Positions 1 through 6,507 of a stretch of 10,674 nt of DNA are shown here, piece by piece. This DNA is from Cellvibrionaceae bacterium (GTDB lineage: Bacteria; Pseudomonadota; Gammaproteobacteria; Pseudomonadales; Cellvibrionaceae). Location: positions 1 through 10,674 of the forward strand of contig JALUYN010000439.1 in NCBI GenBank assembly GCA_027012915.1, given 5' to 3'. The position numbers and the translations under genes were made by a program. Below the pieces are notes generated by a model. It did not search any database, was not told the origin of the DNA, and saw nothing but the letters and a program-made list of their open reading frames with translations. The first letter of the stretch is position 1. Every line of letters starts with the position of its first letter.

Positions 1-2001
1 AACTGGCCAGGTGTTACGGTTGAGCGTAAAGATGGTCAGCTAATGCTGGCCCACCAGACCGCCCGATTGGTCGATCTACCGGGTATCTATGGCTTGAACG
101 ACATAGCCATCAGCCTCGATGCCAAAGTTGCTCATGACTACCTCGCCGACCACCAGTGTGATTTGGTGGTTCTCGTACTGGACGCCACGCAATTGCCGCG
201 ACAGTTGCAATTACTGGCACAGCTCCAAACATTAAACCTGCCGATTATTATTGCGGCCAATATGATGGATGCCGCACGTCGCGACGCGGTGCATATCGAT
301 CTGGCAGAACTCGAGCAGCTCACAGGCATTCCGGTAGTTGGAATTTCGGCGGCTAACAATGAAGGCCTCGATGCCTTTAAAGAAGCTCTCGAAATCCAAC
401 TCTCCACGTCGTCGGAACAGGTCATAGATAAACAGAACGCGGAGGCGATTGCCGACTGTGACAGCATCGCCAAACAGGTATTCAAAGCCAGTACCAAGCG
501 AACCATAACCGAACAAATCGATCACTGGTTGTTGCACCCGGTATTGGCTTTCCCCTTCTTTTTGCTGGTGATGTACCTGCTGTTTTCCATTTCAGTCAAC
601 GTCGGCTCGGTGTTTATCGACTTCTTTGACCTATGGCTGGGCAGCTGGCTCCTTGATGGCAGTCGCTGGGCGCTAACCAGCTTGGGAAGCCCCGAGTGGC
701 TAACCGCAATCGTCTCTGATGGATTGGGCGGCGGCATCCAGTTGGTGAGCACCTTTATCCCCGTGATTGGTTGCCTGTATTTGTGCATGTCGGCACTGGA
801 AGATTCGGGTTACCTGTCGAGGGCCGCCTTTGTTATCGACGGCTTGATGGCGCGGATTGGCTTACCTGGCCAGGCCTTTATTCCCCTGATCGTGGGCTTT
901 GGCTGTAACGTGCCCTCAGTCATGGCATCCCGAGCACTGGATCGCCCAAGTGCCCGCCTGACCACCATTTTTGTAGCACCGTTTATGTCTTGTGGTGCTC
1001 GCCTGTCCGTCTACGTCTTTGTGGGTACCGCTCTGTTCCCCAACCAGGCACAGAACGCGATCTTCCTGCTTTATCTGCTGGGCATCGGTGTCGCCATCTT
1101 CTCCGCCTGGTTACTGCGAAAATCCTTGTTTCAGGGCGAAAGCAATCACTGTATTACCGAAATGCCTGCCTACCATATGCCGCTGTTGCGCAATATTCTC
1201 ATTCAGACCTGGCAGCGCCTGACCTCATTTATGTTCCGCGCCGGCAAGCGAATTCTCGCCGTGGTGATGGTGCTATCGGTTGTTTCATCCGTAGGCACCG
1301 ATGGCAGCTGGGGCAATCAGGATAGTGAAAAATCGGTACTGGCTGCCACAGGCAAGGTTCTTACTCCGATGTTTGAGCCTATTGGTATTGGTCAAGACAA
1401 CTGGCCCGCAACGGTTGGCTTGTTTACCGGGTTATTTGCCAAAGAAGTCGTGGTCGGCACACTCGACACGCTCTACAACCCAGTGGTCAACGACGCGGAC
1501 TCTGAGAACTCCATGCCGGATTTTGCCAGCGGTTTCAGCGATGCGGTTGCCACCATCGGTGATAACTTTGCAGGGCTCTCTGATACCCTGACCGACCCGC
1601 TGGGCATTAACTCCGGCGACCTCAGCAACATCGACGCGGCAGCCGAGGATCAGGGCGTGAACCGCGAAAGCTACGATACGATGATCGCCCTCTTCCCCTC
1701 AGCCTGGGCCGCCTTTTGTTTCCTCGCGTTTATCCTGCTCTACGCGCCCTGTGTAGCAACCATTGGTGTCATGCAAAAGGAAGCTGGCAGTGGCTGGCTA
1801 CAGTTTTCTGTAATGTGGAGCCTGCTACTCTCCTACTGGTTGGCGAGCAACCTTTGGCACTTGAGTATGCTTCTGAGCACCCCGCTGGATACACTGATCT
1901 GGTTCAGTGCCTCCACCACAATTCTGGTGCTGGCTTATAAATTGATCGTACGTCGGGTGAAACGCCAGTACGCCGATCAGATCCCTGCTATTAATATCTA
2001 A
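1..2001 (+). CDS. feoB: Ferrous iron transporter FeoB (5'-truncated by window edge)
   Basis: FeoB is the inner-membrane Fe(II) permease, with an N-terminal cytosolic G domain followed by a polytopic membrane domain. The frame is open from base 1. It starts inside the G domain at the conserved NWPGVTVE stretch (switch/G2 region), then shows DLPG (G3, bases 73-84), NMMD (G4 NxxD, 259-270) and SAANNEG (G5, from 346). Against the E. coli protein about 31 residues are missing, including the P-loop; this is a window effect, not decay. The membrane part carries both conserved Gate cysteine motifs, GCNVPS (901-918) and SCGAR (988-1002), plus the family's GLFAKEVVVGTL and ATIGVMQKE segments. The visible 666 residues run to a TAA at the expected length. 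FeoA would lie upstream, out of view. No FeoC-like gene follows. Identification is very secure. Confidence 0.97.
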   Translation, partial: NWPGVTVERKDGQLMLAHQTARLVDLPGIYGLNDIAISLDAKVAHDYLADHQCDLVVLVLDATQLPRQLQLLAQLQTLNLPIIIAANMMDAARRDAVHIDLAELEQLTGIPVVGISAANNEGLDAFKEALEIQLSTSSEQVIDKQNAEAIADCDSIAKQVFKASTKRTITEQIDHWLLHPVLAFPFFLLVMYLLFSISVNVGSVFIDFFDLWLGSWLLDGSRWALTSLGSPEWLTAIVSDGLGGGIQLVSTFIPVIGCLYLCMSALEDSGYLSRAAFVIDGLMARIGLPGQAFIPLIVGFGCNVPSVMASRALDRPSARLTTIFVAPFMSCGARLSVYVFVGTALFPNQAQNAIFLLYLLGIGVAIFSAWLLRKSLFQGESNHCITEMPAYHMPLLRNILIQTWQRLTSFMFRAGKRILAVVMVLSVVSSVGTDGSWGNQDSEKSVLAATGKVLTPMFEPIGIGQDNWPATVGLFTGLFAKEVVVGTLDTLYNPVVNDADSENSMPDFASGFSDAVATIGDNFAGLSDTLTDPLGINSGDLSNIDAAAEDQGVNRESYDTMIALFPSAWAAFCFLAFILLYAPCVATIGVMQKEAGSGWLQFSVMWSLLLSYWLASNLWHLSMLLSTPLDTLIWFSASTTILVLAYKLIVRRVKRQYADQIPAINI

Positions 2002-2005
2002 CCAC

Positions 2006-2033
2006 TGAGCGTCCCCTTTTGGGGCGACGCTCA
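2006..2033 (+). terminator. Stem-loop just after feoB
   Basis: Starting 5 nt after the feoB stop, TGAGCGTC pairs with GACGCTCA, and an inner CCC/GGG closes over TTTT with a two-base bulge. The stem is GC-rich and strong. However, it is followed by AACCTCTA rather than a T tract, so it may be a Rho-assisted terminator or an mRNA 3'-end stabiliser rather than a classical intrinsic terminator. Confidence 0.55.
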
Positions 2034-2241
2034 ACCTCTACGCCCCATCAAGAAGCACAGCACTTCAACAGCCCCTATGCTCACTTCCTTCGATGCCGTG
2101 ACAAACGTACAGACGGCAAACAACCTGCGACAATTTTGGACAGAATTGGTCACTTAAAATTTATTTTTACGAAAAATAGAAAGTTGGAACAGCAGTTGCA
2201 ATAACTAACGTGTTCGTAATGAACATACAGTCTCTCCTTCA
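2034..2241. other. Intergenic stretch without recognisable gene
   Basis: No protein-like reading frame is convincing here. The only forward frame gives 61 residues of unfamiliar, compositionally odd sequence. The stretch is AT-rich around 2150-2185 and ends in a small inverted repeat and a strong terminator (listed separately), so it could encode a short untranslated RNA. No good -35/-10 pair was found: a TTGGAC at 2136 and TAAAAT at 2155 are only 13 bp apart. Confidence 0.4.
2211..2225. repeat. Short perfect inverted repeat TGTTC-N5-GAACA
   Basis: TGTTC and GAACA are separated by GTAAT. The 5-5-5 geometry suits a dimeric helix-turn-helix operator, but so short a repeat can arise by chance. 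No adjacent promoter could be assigned. Confidence 0.3.
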
Positions 2242-2276
2242 GCCCTGTTCAACATAGTTGGCCAGGGCGTTTTTTT
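2242..2276 (+). terminator. Strong Rho-independent terminator with no adjacent gene
   Basis: GCCCTG (2242-2247) pairs with CAGGGC (2263-2268). Inside, CAAC (2250-2253) pairs with GTTG (2257-2260) over a three-base ATA loop. The stem is followed by G and then seven T residues (2270-2276). This is a textbook + strand intrinsic terminator. It lies about 240 bp beyond feoB, so it terminates either feoB read-through or a separate short transcript from the 2034-2241 region. Confidence 0.8.
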
Positions 2277-2318
2277 ATGTACAGGACGTACTGTATGCCG
2301 CGGGCGCATGGATGCGCA

Positions 2319-2549
2319 GGAGCGGCGTCTTCCAGGATGGTATAAATTCCAAAAAAGGCGCCTCACAGGATGCCATATATGCTGCGGAAAGCATGGACAA
2401 GGTGAATTGAAGCATAGCTTCAAGAGAGGGTGCCCTGGGGTATGCCGTGAGCGACGTCTCTCAGGATAGTATGGATTTCATTCAGGAGCGACGTCTCCCA
2501 AGATGGCATGGATTCCATAAAAGGCGCCTCGCAGAATGGCACTTATTCC
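2319..2549. repeat. Cluster of degenerate 30-40 bp intergenic repeats
   Basis: A composite 64-nt unit at 2319-2382 recurs ungapped at 2485-2548, about 51 of 64 identical by eye. Each unit has two halves: a GGAGCGRCGTCT...ATTCC half and, after an A-rich link, a GGCGCCTC...CAG half. A third copy of the first half lies at 2449-2480 and matches 2486-2518 at about 28 of 33 positions. A more decayed copy of the second half starts near 2429. Half-units sit 33 or 37 bp apart where adjacent. This is a non-coding, mutated repeat family of unknown function in the phoX-like gene's upstream region. Confidence 0.75.
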
Positions 2550-2603
2550 GTAGGCAGGGTCTCGCCGACTTATCCAAACAACTGAAAACAAACCTTCATT
2601 TTT

Positions 2604-2640
2604 CTGTTAAATCTCATTAATAATACAGACACGTTATAAC
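2604..2640 (+). promoter_or_regulatory. Possible promoter of the phoX-like gene
   Basis: The AT-rich segment between the repeats and the gene contains TATAAC at 2635-2640, a fair -10 box, but no good -35 box at 17 bp. CTGTTAA-N4-CATTAAT at 2604-2621 resembles a PHO box at only about 9 of 14 positions. It is listed because a phosphate-responsive promoter would suit a PhoX-like product, but the match is weak. Confidence 0.22.
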
Positions 2641-2708
2641 ATTACATTCCTCTTGCGCATTTCCTTCCCCTTCGACAACTAACACAATCCAATGCGCGGG
2701 AGATCATA

Positions 2709-4646
2709 ATGGACAAAGATATTACTGATAATGCCCAGCTCCATGACGAGCTGGAGAATACTTCTTCGAATAATTCTGGAAACAAACCTTTCAAGGACGT
2801 ACTCAGTGCCTCCCTGTCACGCCGCAAAGTTGTGGCTGGTGGCGTAGGCCTCGCGGCGACCTCTTTCCTGGCACCCAGCGCCCTGGCCGGCTCCTGGTCC
2901 TGGGACGACAAGTGGAGCTGGGATCGCTACAGAAGACGCGGCCGTCGTCGCGGCGAGCTGGTTGGTTTCAACCCGGTAAAAATTACCGATGTGGTGGACA
3001 CTACCATGCCTACCATTTCCAGCGACTATGAGTATCAGGTGCTGATCCCCTGGGGAACCCCCATCGAGCCGGGCATCACCAACGAATATAGGGGTGATCC
3101 AAACAGCCGCCCGACTTCTCAGGAAGCGGCGCTGCAGACCGGCCTGGGTCACGACGGCATGTGGTTCTTCCCTGCTGATATGAAAGAGAACCAAAGATGG
3201 GGCAACTACTACAATCACAAGCGCTGTGATGTAGGCATGCTCTGCATCAACCACGAATACGGTACTAACCCTCACGCGCTGGGCAAATCTGCACCGGAAA
3301 GCTTGGAAGACGTACGCCTGTCACAGAACATTCACGGCGTGTCTGTAGTTAAAATCAAGTGCAATCGTCGCGGCGAATGGGAGGTAGCAAAGAGTGTTCA
3401 CGCCCGCCGTATCACCGTTAATACCCCAGTGGCATTCTCCGGCCCAGCCGCGGACTCCGAGTTGCTGCAAAACCCGAATGGCAACATTGCGCTGGGTACT
3501 GTAAACAACTGCGGTTCCGGCTCCACGCCTTGGGGAACCTACCTGACCTGTGAAGAGAACTTCAACGGCTACTTCGGTGCCAGCGAAGGTCTGGTTGCGA
3601 CCGAAGAGCAGCAACGCTATGGTTTCTCAGACAACGGCTTCGGTTACGGCTGGTACAAGTTCGATAAGCGTTTTGATTTGAGCGACAGCGATTACGCCAA
3701 CGAGCAACACCGCTTTGGCTGGATCGTGGAAATTGATCCATTCGATGGCACTCAAAAGCCAGTGAAACGCACTGCACTGGGTCGTTTTAAGCACGAAGCC
3801 ATCGCGATTGCCGAAAGCAGCAACGGCCGCATCGCAGCTTACATGGGCGATGATCAGCGCTTTGACTACTGCTACAAGTACGTTTCCAACAAGAGCTGGC
3901 AGGCAGCCATCCATCAGGATGAAAGTCCCCTGGACGACGGTAAGCTGTACGTCGCTCGCTTCAATGACAATGGCACTGGAGAGTGGCTCGAGCTGACCAT
4001 CGACAACCCCGTTCTGGCTGCCCGCTTCAAATCTCAGGCAGAAGTTATGATCTTCGCTCGTATTGCCGCCGACCTGTTGGGCGCTACCCCAATGGACCGC
4101 CCTGAGTGGACCACCATCGGTAAAGACGGCGAGGTCTACTGGACCCTGACCAACAACTCGAAGCGCACCGAAACCAATGCCGCCAACCCTCAAGCACCAA
4201 ACTACGATGGCCACATCATTCGCACGCTGGATTCAGGTGATCACCTGGGCAACACCTTTGAGTGGGAAATCTACCTGCTGTCCACCGACACACATGGCAC
4301 CGAACAAACCATCTCCTCGCCTGACGCCGCTTGGGCGGACGACGCTGGCAGATTGTTCATCGGTACTGATGGCGGCCAGAAAGACGGTCTGCAAGATCAA
4401 CTGCAAGTATTTGATACCACCAAGGGCACCCCAGAAGGCAAGCGTCTATTGGTCGGTGTTGAGAGCGACGAAATTACCGGCTTCACCGTTACCCCGGATC
4501 AGCGCACTGCCTTCGTCAACATTCAACACCCGGGCAACGGCAATCCAAGTAAAACCAACTTCCCAGCGTACTATGATGGCGTGACTATTCCGCGCGACTG
4601 TACTCTGGTTATACGTCGCAAAGACGGCGGTATTATCGGCTCTTAA
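2709..4646 (+). CDS. PhoX-family (DUF839) Tat-exported protein, putative alkaline phosphatase
   Basis: This encodes a 645-residue secreted protein of the PhoX/DUF839 family. Characterised members are periplasmic or extracellular phosphomonoesterases with a Fe(III)/Ca(II) cofactor, exported folded by the Tat system. Residues 35-60 form a Tat signal: S37-R38-R39-K, a hydrophobic GGVGLAATSFLAP core, and ALA before a likely cleavage site after A60. Family landmarks follow in order: CINHEYG (179-185), the GTYLTCEEN block with C281 (the family's iron-ligand Cys region), KHEA (361-364), and MGDDQRFDYCYKYVS (379-393). GGGAG at 2698-2702 is well placed for the ATG. The mature N-terminus is unusual, rich in Trp then Arg (about 62-82). 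tatA follows 84 bp downstream. The family call is secure; phosphatase activity is inferred, since many DUF839 proteins are untested. Confidence 0.9.
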   Translation: MDKDITDNAQLHDELENTSSNNSGNKPFKDVLSASLSRRKVVAGGVGLAATSFLAPSALAGSWSWDDKWSWDRYRRRGRRRGELVGFNPVKITDVVDTTMPTISSDYEYQVLIPWGTPIEPGITNEYRGDPNSRPTSQEAALQTGLGHDGMWFFPADMKENQRWGNYYNHKRCDVGMLCINHEYGTNPHALGKSAPESLEDVRLSQNIHGVSVVKIKCNRRGEWEVAKSVHARRITVNTPVAFSGPAADSELLQNPNGNIALGTVNNCGSGSTPWGTYLTCEENFNGYFGASEGLVATEEQQRYGFSDNGFGYGWYKFDKRFDLSDSDYANEQHRFGWIVEIDPFDGTQKPVKRTALGRFKHEAIAIAESSNGRIAAYMGDDQRFDYCYKYVSNKSWQAAIHQDESPLDDGKLYVARFNDNGTGEWLELTIDNPVLAARFKSQAEVMIFARIAADLLGATPMDRPEWTTIGKDGEVYWTLTNNSKRTETNAANPQAPNYDGHIIRTLDSGDHLGNTFEWEIYLLSTDTHGTEQTISSPDAAWADDAGRLFIGTDGGQKDGLQDQLQVFDTTKGTPEGKRLLVGVESDEITGFTVTPDQRTAFVNIQHPGNGNPSKTNFPAYYDGVTIPRDCTLVIRRKDGGIIGS

Positions 4647-4698
4647 TAGGCCAGGGCCCGAGTCGCCATTGCAGGTTGACGTCAGTGGTGGTTTGGGC

Positions 4699-4717
4699 TT
4701 GTTTCGTTTATAAACAA
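4699..4717. repeat. Palindrome before tatA
   Basis: TTGTTT (4699-4704) and AAACAA (4712-4717) form an inverted repeat. It overlaps the perfect 10-bp palindrome GTTTATAAAC at 4706-4715, which ends 15 bp before the tatA start. TATAAA inside it could serve as a -10 box, but no matching -35 is evident. It could equally be a small hairpin in a phoX-tatA mRNA. Confidence 0.35.
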
Positions 4718-4730
4718 CGAGGATTTAGAA

Positions 4731-4958
4731 ATGGGTATCAGTCCAACTCAGCTATTGATTGTTCTTGCCATAATCGCGCTGCTTTTCGGCACCAAGAAAC
4801 TACGCGGCATTGGCGGCGACCTGGGCTCAGCCATCAAGGATTTTAAAAGCGCGGTAGCGGAAGAAGACCAGAAATCAATTGCGGCTAAAGAGCAAAATAA
4901 GATTGCAAGTACAGAGTCCGGCGCAACATCTAAAGTAGCAAACACAGAAGCATCTTGA
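4731..4958 (+). CDS. tatA: Sec-independent translocase subunit TatA
   Basis: TatA is a small single-pass inner-membrane protein that assembles with TatBC to pass folded, twin-arginine-tagged proteins. The 75-residue product has all the hallmarks: a short periplasmic N-terminus (MGISPTQ), one membrane helix (about 6-19), the F19-G20 hinge, the [21 protein letters not shown] amphipathic helix with F38, and a polar, variable tail. GAGG upstream supports the ATG. The E. coli protein is 89 residues, so this one is slightly short but complete. No tatB or tatC lies next to it. Instead it follows a Tat substrate gene at 84 bp, suggesting cotranscription and perhaps an extra TatA/TatE-like copy used for that substrate. 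TatA versus TatE cannot be separated from sequence alone. Confidence 0.93.
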   Translation: MGISPTQLLIVLAIIALLFGTKKLRGIGGDLGSAIKDFKSAVAEEDQKSIAAKEQNKIASTESGATSKVANTEAS

Positions 4959-5449
4959 GAATATCGGCGCAAGCGTGATTGTCCAGCTACTTCAATAATT
5001 CTTGAATATGCAAGGCGTAGAAACCACGGTAGGTCAAAAACGTATTCGTCGCGCCTTGTCTTTAAGATCTTGCGGTTGATGTCCGTGAAATTTTCGCGGC
5101 CAAACATCGGCTGCCGCGGCAAACCGATCGCTCTCAGAATCGCACAGCTGAGGTTTTGCCAACGTTTAACTCCGCCCTCGCTCGCGCAACGATACGGCAA
5201 AAATTCATGCGTTCAGTACACATCTTCCCTTGAGCACGTCATAAATCTTGAGTCAGAGATACAGGTAATCTGCTCCACAAGCCAAGCCGCCTCTTCGGCT
5301 ATTACTGCCTTTTTCGAGAAAAGAAAACCCGTTTTTGAAGACAACTATCGTATCAGATATAAGTGCAGTGACGACCAATCTTTTTTGTCGAATTAAATAC
5401 CAACATTGCCAATTAAACTAAGCATGGAATTCCACAACCTCAGAGAAAC
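4959..5449. other. 491-bp stretch without recognisable gene
   Basis: Neither strand gives a protein I recognise. A 108-codon forward frame (5070-5396) and a reverse frame overlapping tatA (4748-5200) look accidental: poor composition, no ribosome site, no family signature. Local structures are an inverted repeat CAAGGCG (5011-5017) / CGCCTTG (5052-5058), TTCAA-N6-TTGAA (4991-5006), and a small hairpin AGCCG-N6-CGGCT (5285-5300) followed ten bases later by TTTTT. It may be decayed coding sequence or an intergenic spacer. No clear terminator for tatA was found. Confidence 0.4.
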
Positions 5450-5641
5450 ATGACTGACAAAACGACCGCATTTTTGAAAACGGATGACGGAGCGGCATAT
5501 ATTGGGAACGATTCTGCTAGGGGACCATGGTATGAAAATGCATGTCACGGAGGGCCACTAACCGCACTCATCGCCCGTGAACTGGAATCCACCAATCCAC
5601 AACAACAGCTGACGCGCCAGAATATGAGCAACATTAGGCCT
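5450..5641 (+). pseudogene. Truncated TesB-like acyl-CoA thioesterase (N-terminal fragment)
   Basis: The first ~64 codons resemble the N-terminal hotdog domain of TesB-like acyl-CoA thioesterases (4HBT_3 type). The GPW...CHGGPLTALIAREL block (residues 25-45) is the family's GPW...HGGxxaAllar signature, and LTRQNMSNIRP (54-64) fits the RltxxxxRPvP strand. Full proteins of this type are about 260-280 residues. Here the similarity ends near base 5641, where the frame runs into the 3' end of the convergent tetR gene and stops at 5722 with unrelated sequence. It is therefore a 5' remnant, probably cut by a recombination or insertion event. The ribosome site (GAGAAAC before the ATG) is weak. I rate the family call moderate to good and the truncation good. 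Confidence 0.7.
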
Positions 5642-6217
5642 TTACTGTGCAGGCAACAGATAGACATCCAACAGGGAATACAACATACCTGCCACTTCAT
5701 CCAGTGGCGTAATGCTTCGTGAAGCTCGGCACATCACAACCGCCCCCTCTGTAGCAGCCACTACCGTCGTTGCAAGCTCTCTCGCATTGTTTTCAGGCAC
5801 ACCATTTTCCAGAAATGAATTTTCTAGAAGGTCTCGCCACTGCTTATAGACTTTTTTTGCAGCATCAGCGGCTATTTCAGTCTCTTTACTTAATGGCTCC
5901 TCAATGGATGCCGCAAGCACGGTACAGCCCGCCCTGAATTCGGAACGAATGATGATATCTCGCCAGCGCCCAATAAACTGCTCTATGCCTTTGCGAGGAC
6001 CTGCGATCAACGCTGACTCAAGCTGATCCGACACCTTTTCCCCCGCGTATTCCACCGCTTCCGCTACCACCTGCGGCTTGCCACCGGGAAAGTAGTGATA
6101 AGTCGAACCCAGCGGGGCCTTGGCCTCCTTTGCCAACTCTCTAATACTGGTGGCGTTCAGCCCTTTTCTACAAAGCATGTCGGCTGCAGTATCGACAAGG
6201 CGTGTCCGTGTTTTCAT
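5642..6217 (-). CDS. TetR/AcrR-family transcriptional regulator
   Basis: The 191-residue product has a typical TetR N-terminal DNA-binding domain. Residues about 3-50 include TRTRLVDTAADML (helix 1) and a helix-turn-helix SIRELAKEAKAPLGSTYHYF ending in FPGGK. That ending is characteristic of the LmrA/YxaF-type branch, whose C-terminal domain binds small ligands. The C-terminal part (60-191) is helical and diverged, as expected for ligand pockets. The ATG at 6217 starts directly at helix 1 with little leader. The gene diverges from the crotonase-led series 290 bp away, which carries an operator-like palindrome in its promoter. By family habit it should repress that series until a pathway ligand, perhaps an acyl-CoA or free acid, releases it. 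Autoregulation is not evident: no copy of the palindrome lies near its own start. Confidence 0.9.
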   Translation of the reverse strand: MKTRTRLVDTAADMLCRKGLNATSIRELAKEAKAPLGSTYHYFPGGKPQVVAEAVEYAGEKVSDQLESALIAGPRKGIEQFIGRWRDIIIRSEFRAGCTVLAASIEEPLSKETEIAADAAKKVYKQWRDLLENSFLENGVPENNARELATTVVAATEGAVVMCRASRSITPLDEVAGMLYSLLDVYLLPAQ

Positions 6218-6395
6218 TGCTCAATAACCAGAGTATTCGTACTAAGAAATCGCCAACATTCTACCGCTCACCAGAACAAAACTCTACGGGACCCACTCGC
6301 GTCGAAGACACATCATGGCTAATAAGAAGCCCTCATGATCTTTCAGCATAGCTGGTGTGACAATTTCACTCGGTGGCTTTAGCTCATCAACCGCC
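6218..6395. other. tetR-to-promoter spacer
   Basis: This is the non-coding left part of the divergent region. The tetR promoter must lie here, reading leftwards, but no strong -35/-10 pair stands out on that strand. The only symmetric element close to the tetR start is AGTA-TTCG-TACT at 6232-6243, unlike the operator on the crotonase side. I see no small gene here. Confidence 0.35.
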
Positions 6396-6418
6396 TTGTG
6401 GTGACCTATTGACCACAA
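6396..6418. promoter_or_regulatory. Inverted repeat upstream of the crotonase promoter (possible activator site)
   Basis: TTGTGGT and ACCACAA form a perfect 7-bp inverted repeat around a 9-bp spacer. It is centred at 6407, about 63 bp before the likely transcription start and just upstream of the -35 box, a position typical of activator sites. Its sequence is unrelated to the downstream palindrome, so a second regulator may bind (for example the HxlR-type or a GntR-type protein). Confidence 0.5.
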
Positions 6419-6434
6419 TGCATGGGACAGAGTG

Positions 6435-6463
6435 TTGACTCAAACTATAACGATCGTTATAGT
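6435..6463 (+). promoter_or_regulatory. Sigma70-type promoter of the crotonase-led gene series
   Basis: TTGACT (6435-6440) and TATAGT (6458-6463) are separated by exactly 17 bp, close to consensus at both boxes. Transcription should start near 6470, giving a short leader before the start codon at 6508. The spacer and -10 box are covered by a palindromic operator, so occupancy would block RNA polymerase. Confidence 0.85.
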
Positions 6464-6465
6464 TT
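6442..6465. promoter_or_regulatory. Perfect 24-bp palindromic operator overlapping the promoter
   Basis: The half-site AAACTATAACGA is followed directly by its exact reverse complement, with the symmetry centre between 6453 and 6454. It covers most of the -35/-10 spacer and the -10 box. Size, symmetry and position are those of a TetR-family operator; the divergent tetR gene is the natural candidate binder. Confidence 0.85.
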
Positions 6466-6472
6466 TTATCAG

Positions 6473-6490
6473 TTATACCGACTGTTATAG
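6473..6490. promoter_or_regulatory. Second, degenerate copy of the operator
   Basis: TTATACCGACTGTTATAG matches the core 18 bases of the upstream palindrome at 14 positions, with its right half intact (GTTATAG). Its centre lies 28 bp downstream of the first, just past the expected transcription start. It probably serves as a weaker secondary site for the same repressor. Confidence 0.6.
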
Positions 6491-6497
6491 ATTTTTT

Positions 6498-6501
6498 GGA
6501 G
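6498..6501 (+). promoter_or_regulatory. Ribosome binding site fixing the crotonase start
   Basis: GGAG lies six bases before ATG 6508. An in-frame TTG at 6496 overlaps this site and would lack any ribosome site of its own, so ATG 6508 is the better start. Confidence 0.8.
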
Positions 6502-6507
6502 AAAATA

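Noticed and set aside
2205..2423. Reverse-strand 72-codon open frame
   Set aside because: It runs through a terminator and the repeat cluster; composition is unlike a protein and there is no ribosome site.
2319..2549. CRISPR-like array
   Set aside because: Copies are too diverged, spacing is irregular (33, 37, ~96 bp), unit halves alternate and there are no uniform spacers or cas genes.
2604..2621. PHO box for the phoX-like gene
   Set aside because: Only about 9 of 14 consensus bases match; kept only as a low-confidence note in the promoter entry.
3627..4214. Reverse-strand 195-codon open frame inside the phoX-like gene
   Set aside because: Shadow of a strongly supported family gene on the + strand.
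4748..5200. Reverse-strand 150-codon frame overlapping tatA
   Set aside because: It covers a secure tatA gene, gives no recognisable family and no start signal; the part beyond tatA could at most be decayed sequence.
5070..5396. Forward 108-codon frame
   Set aside because: Unrecognised, no ribosome site, irregular composition; treated as chance.
5630..6260. CAACATT heptamers near 5402, 5632 and 6254 as direct repeats marking an insertion
   Set aside because: Seven bases in an AT-rich region are expected by chance, and they do not coincide with the inferred breakpoint at both ends.
6496..6498. TTG start for the crotonase gene
   Set aside because: It overlaps the GGAG site that serves ATG 6508.
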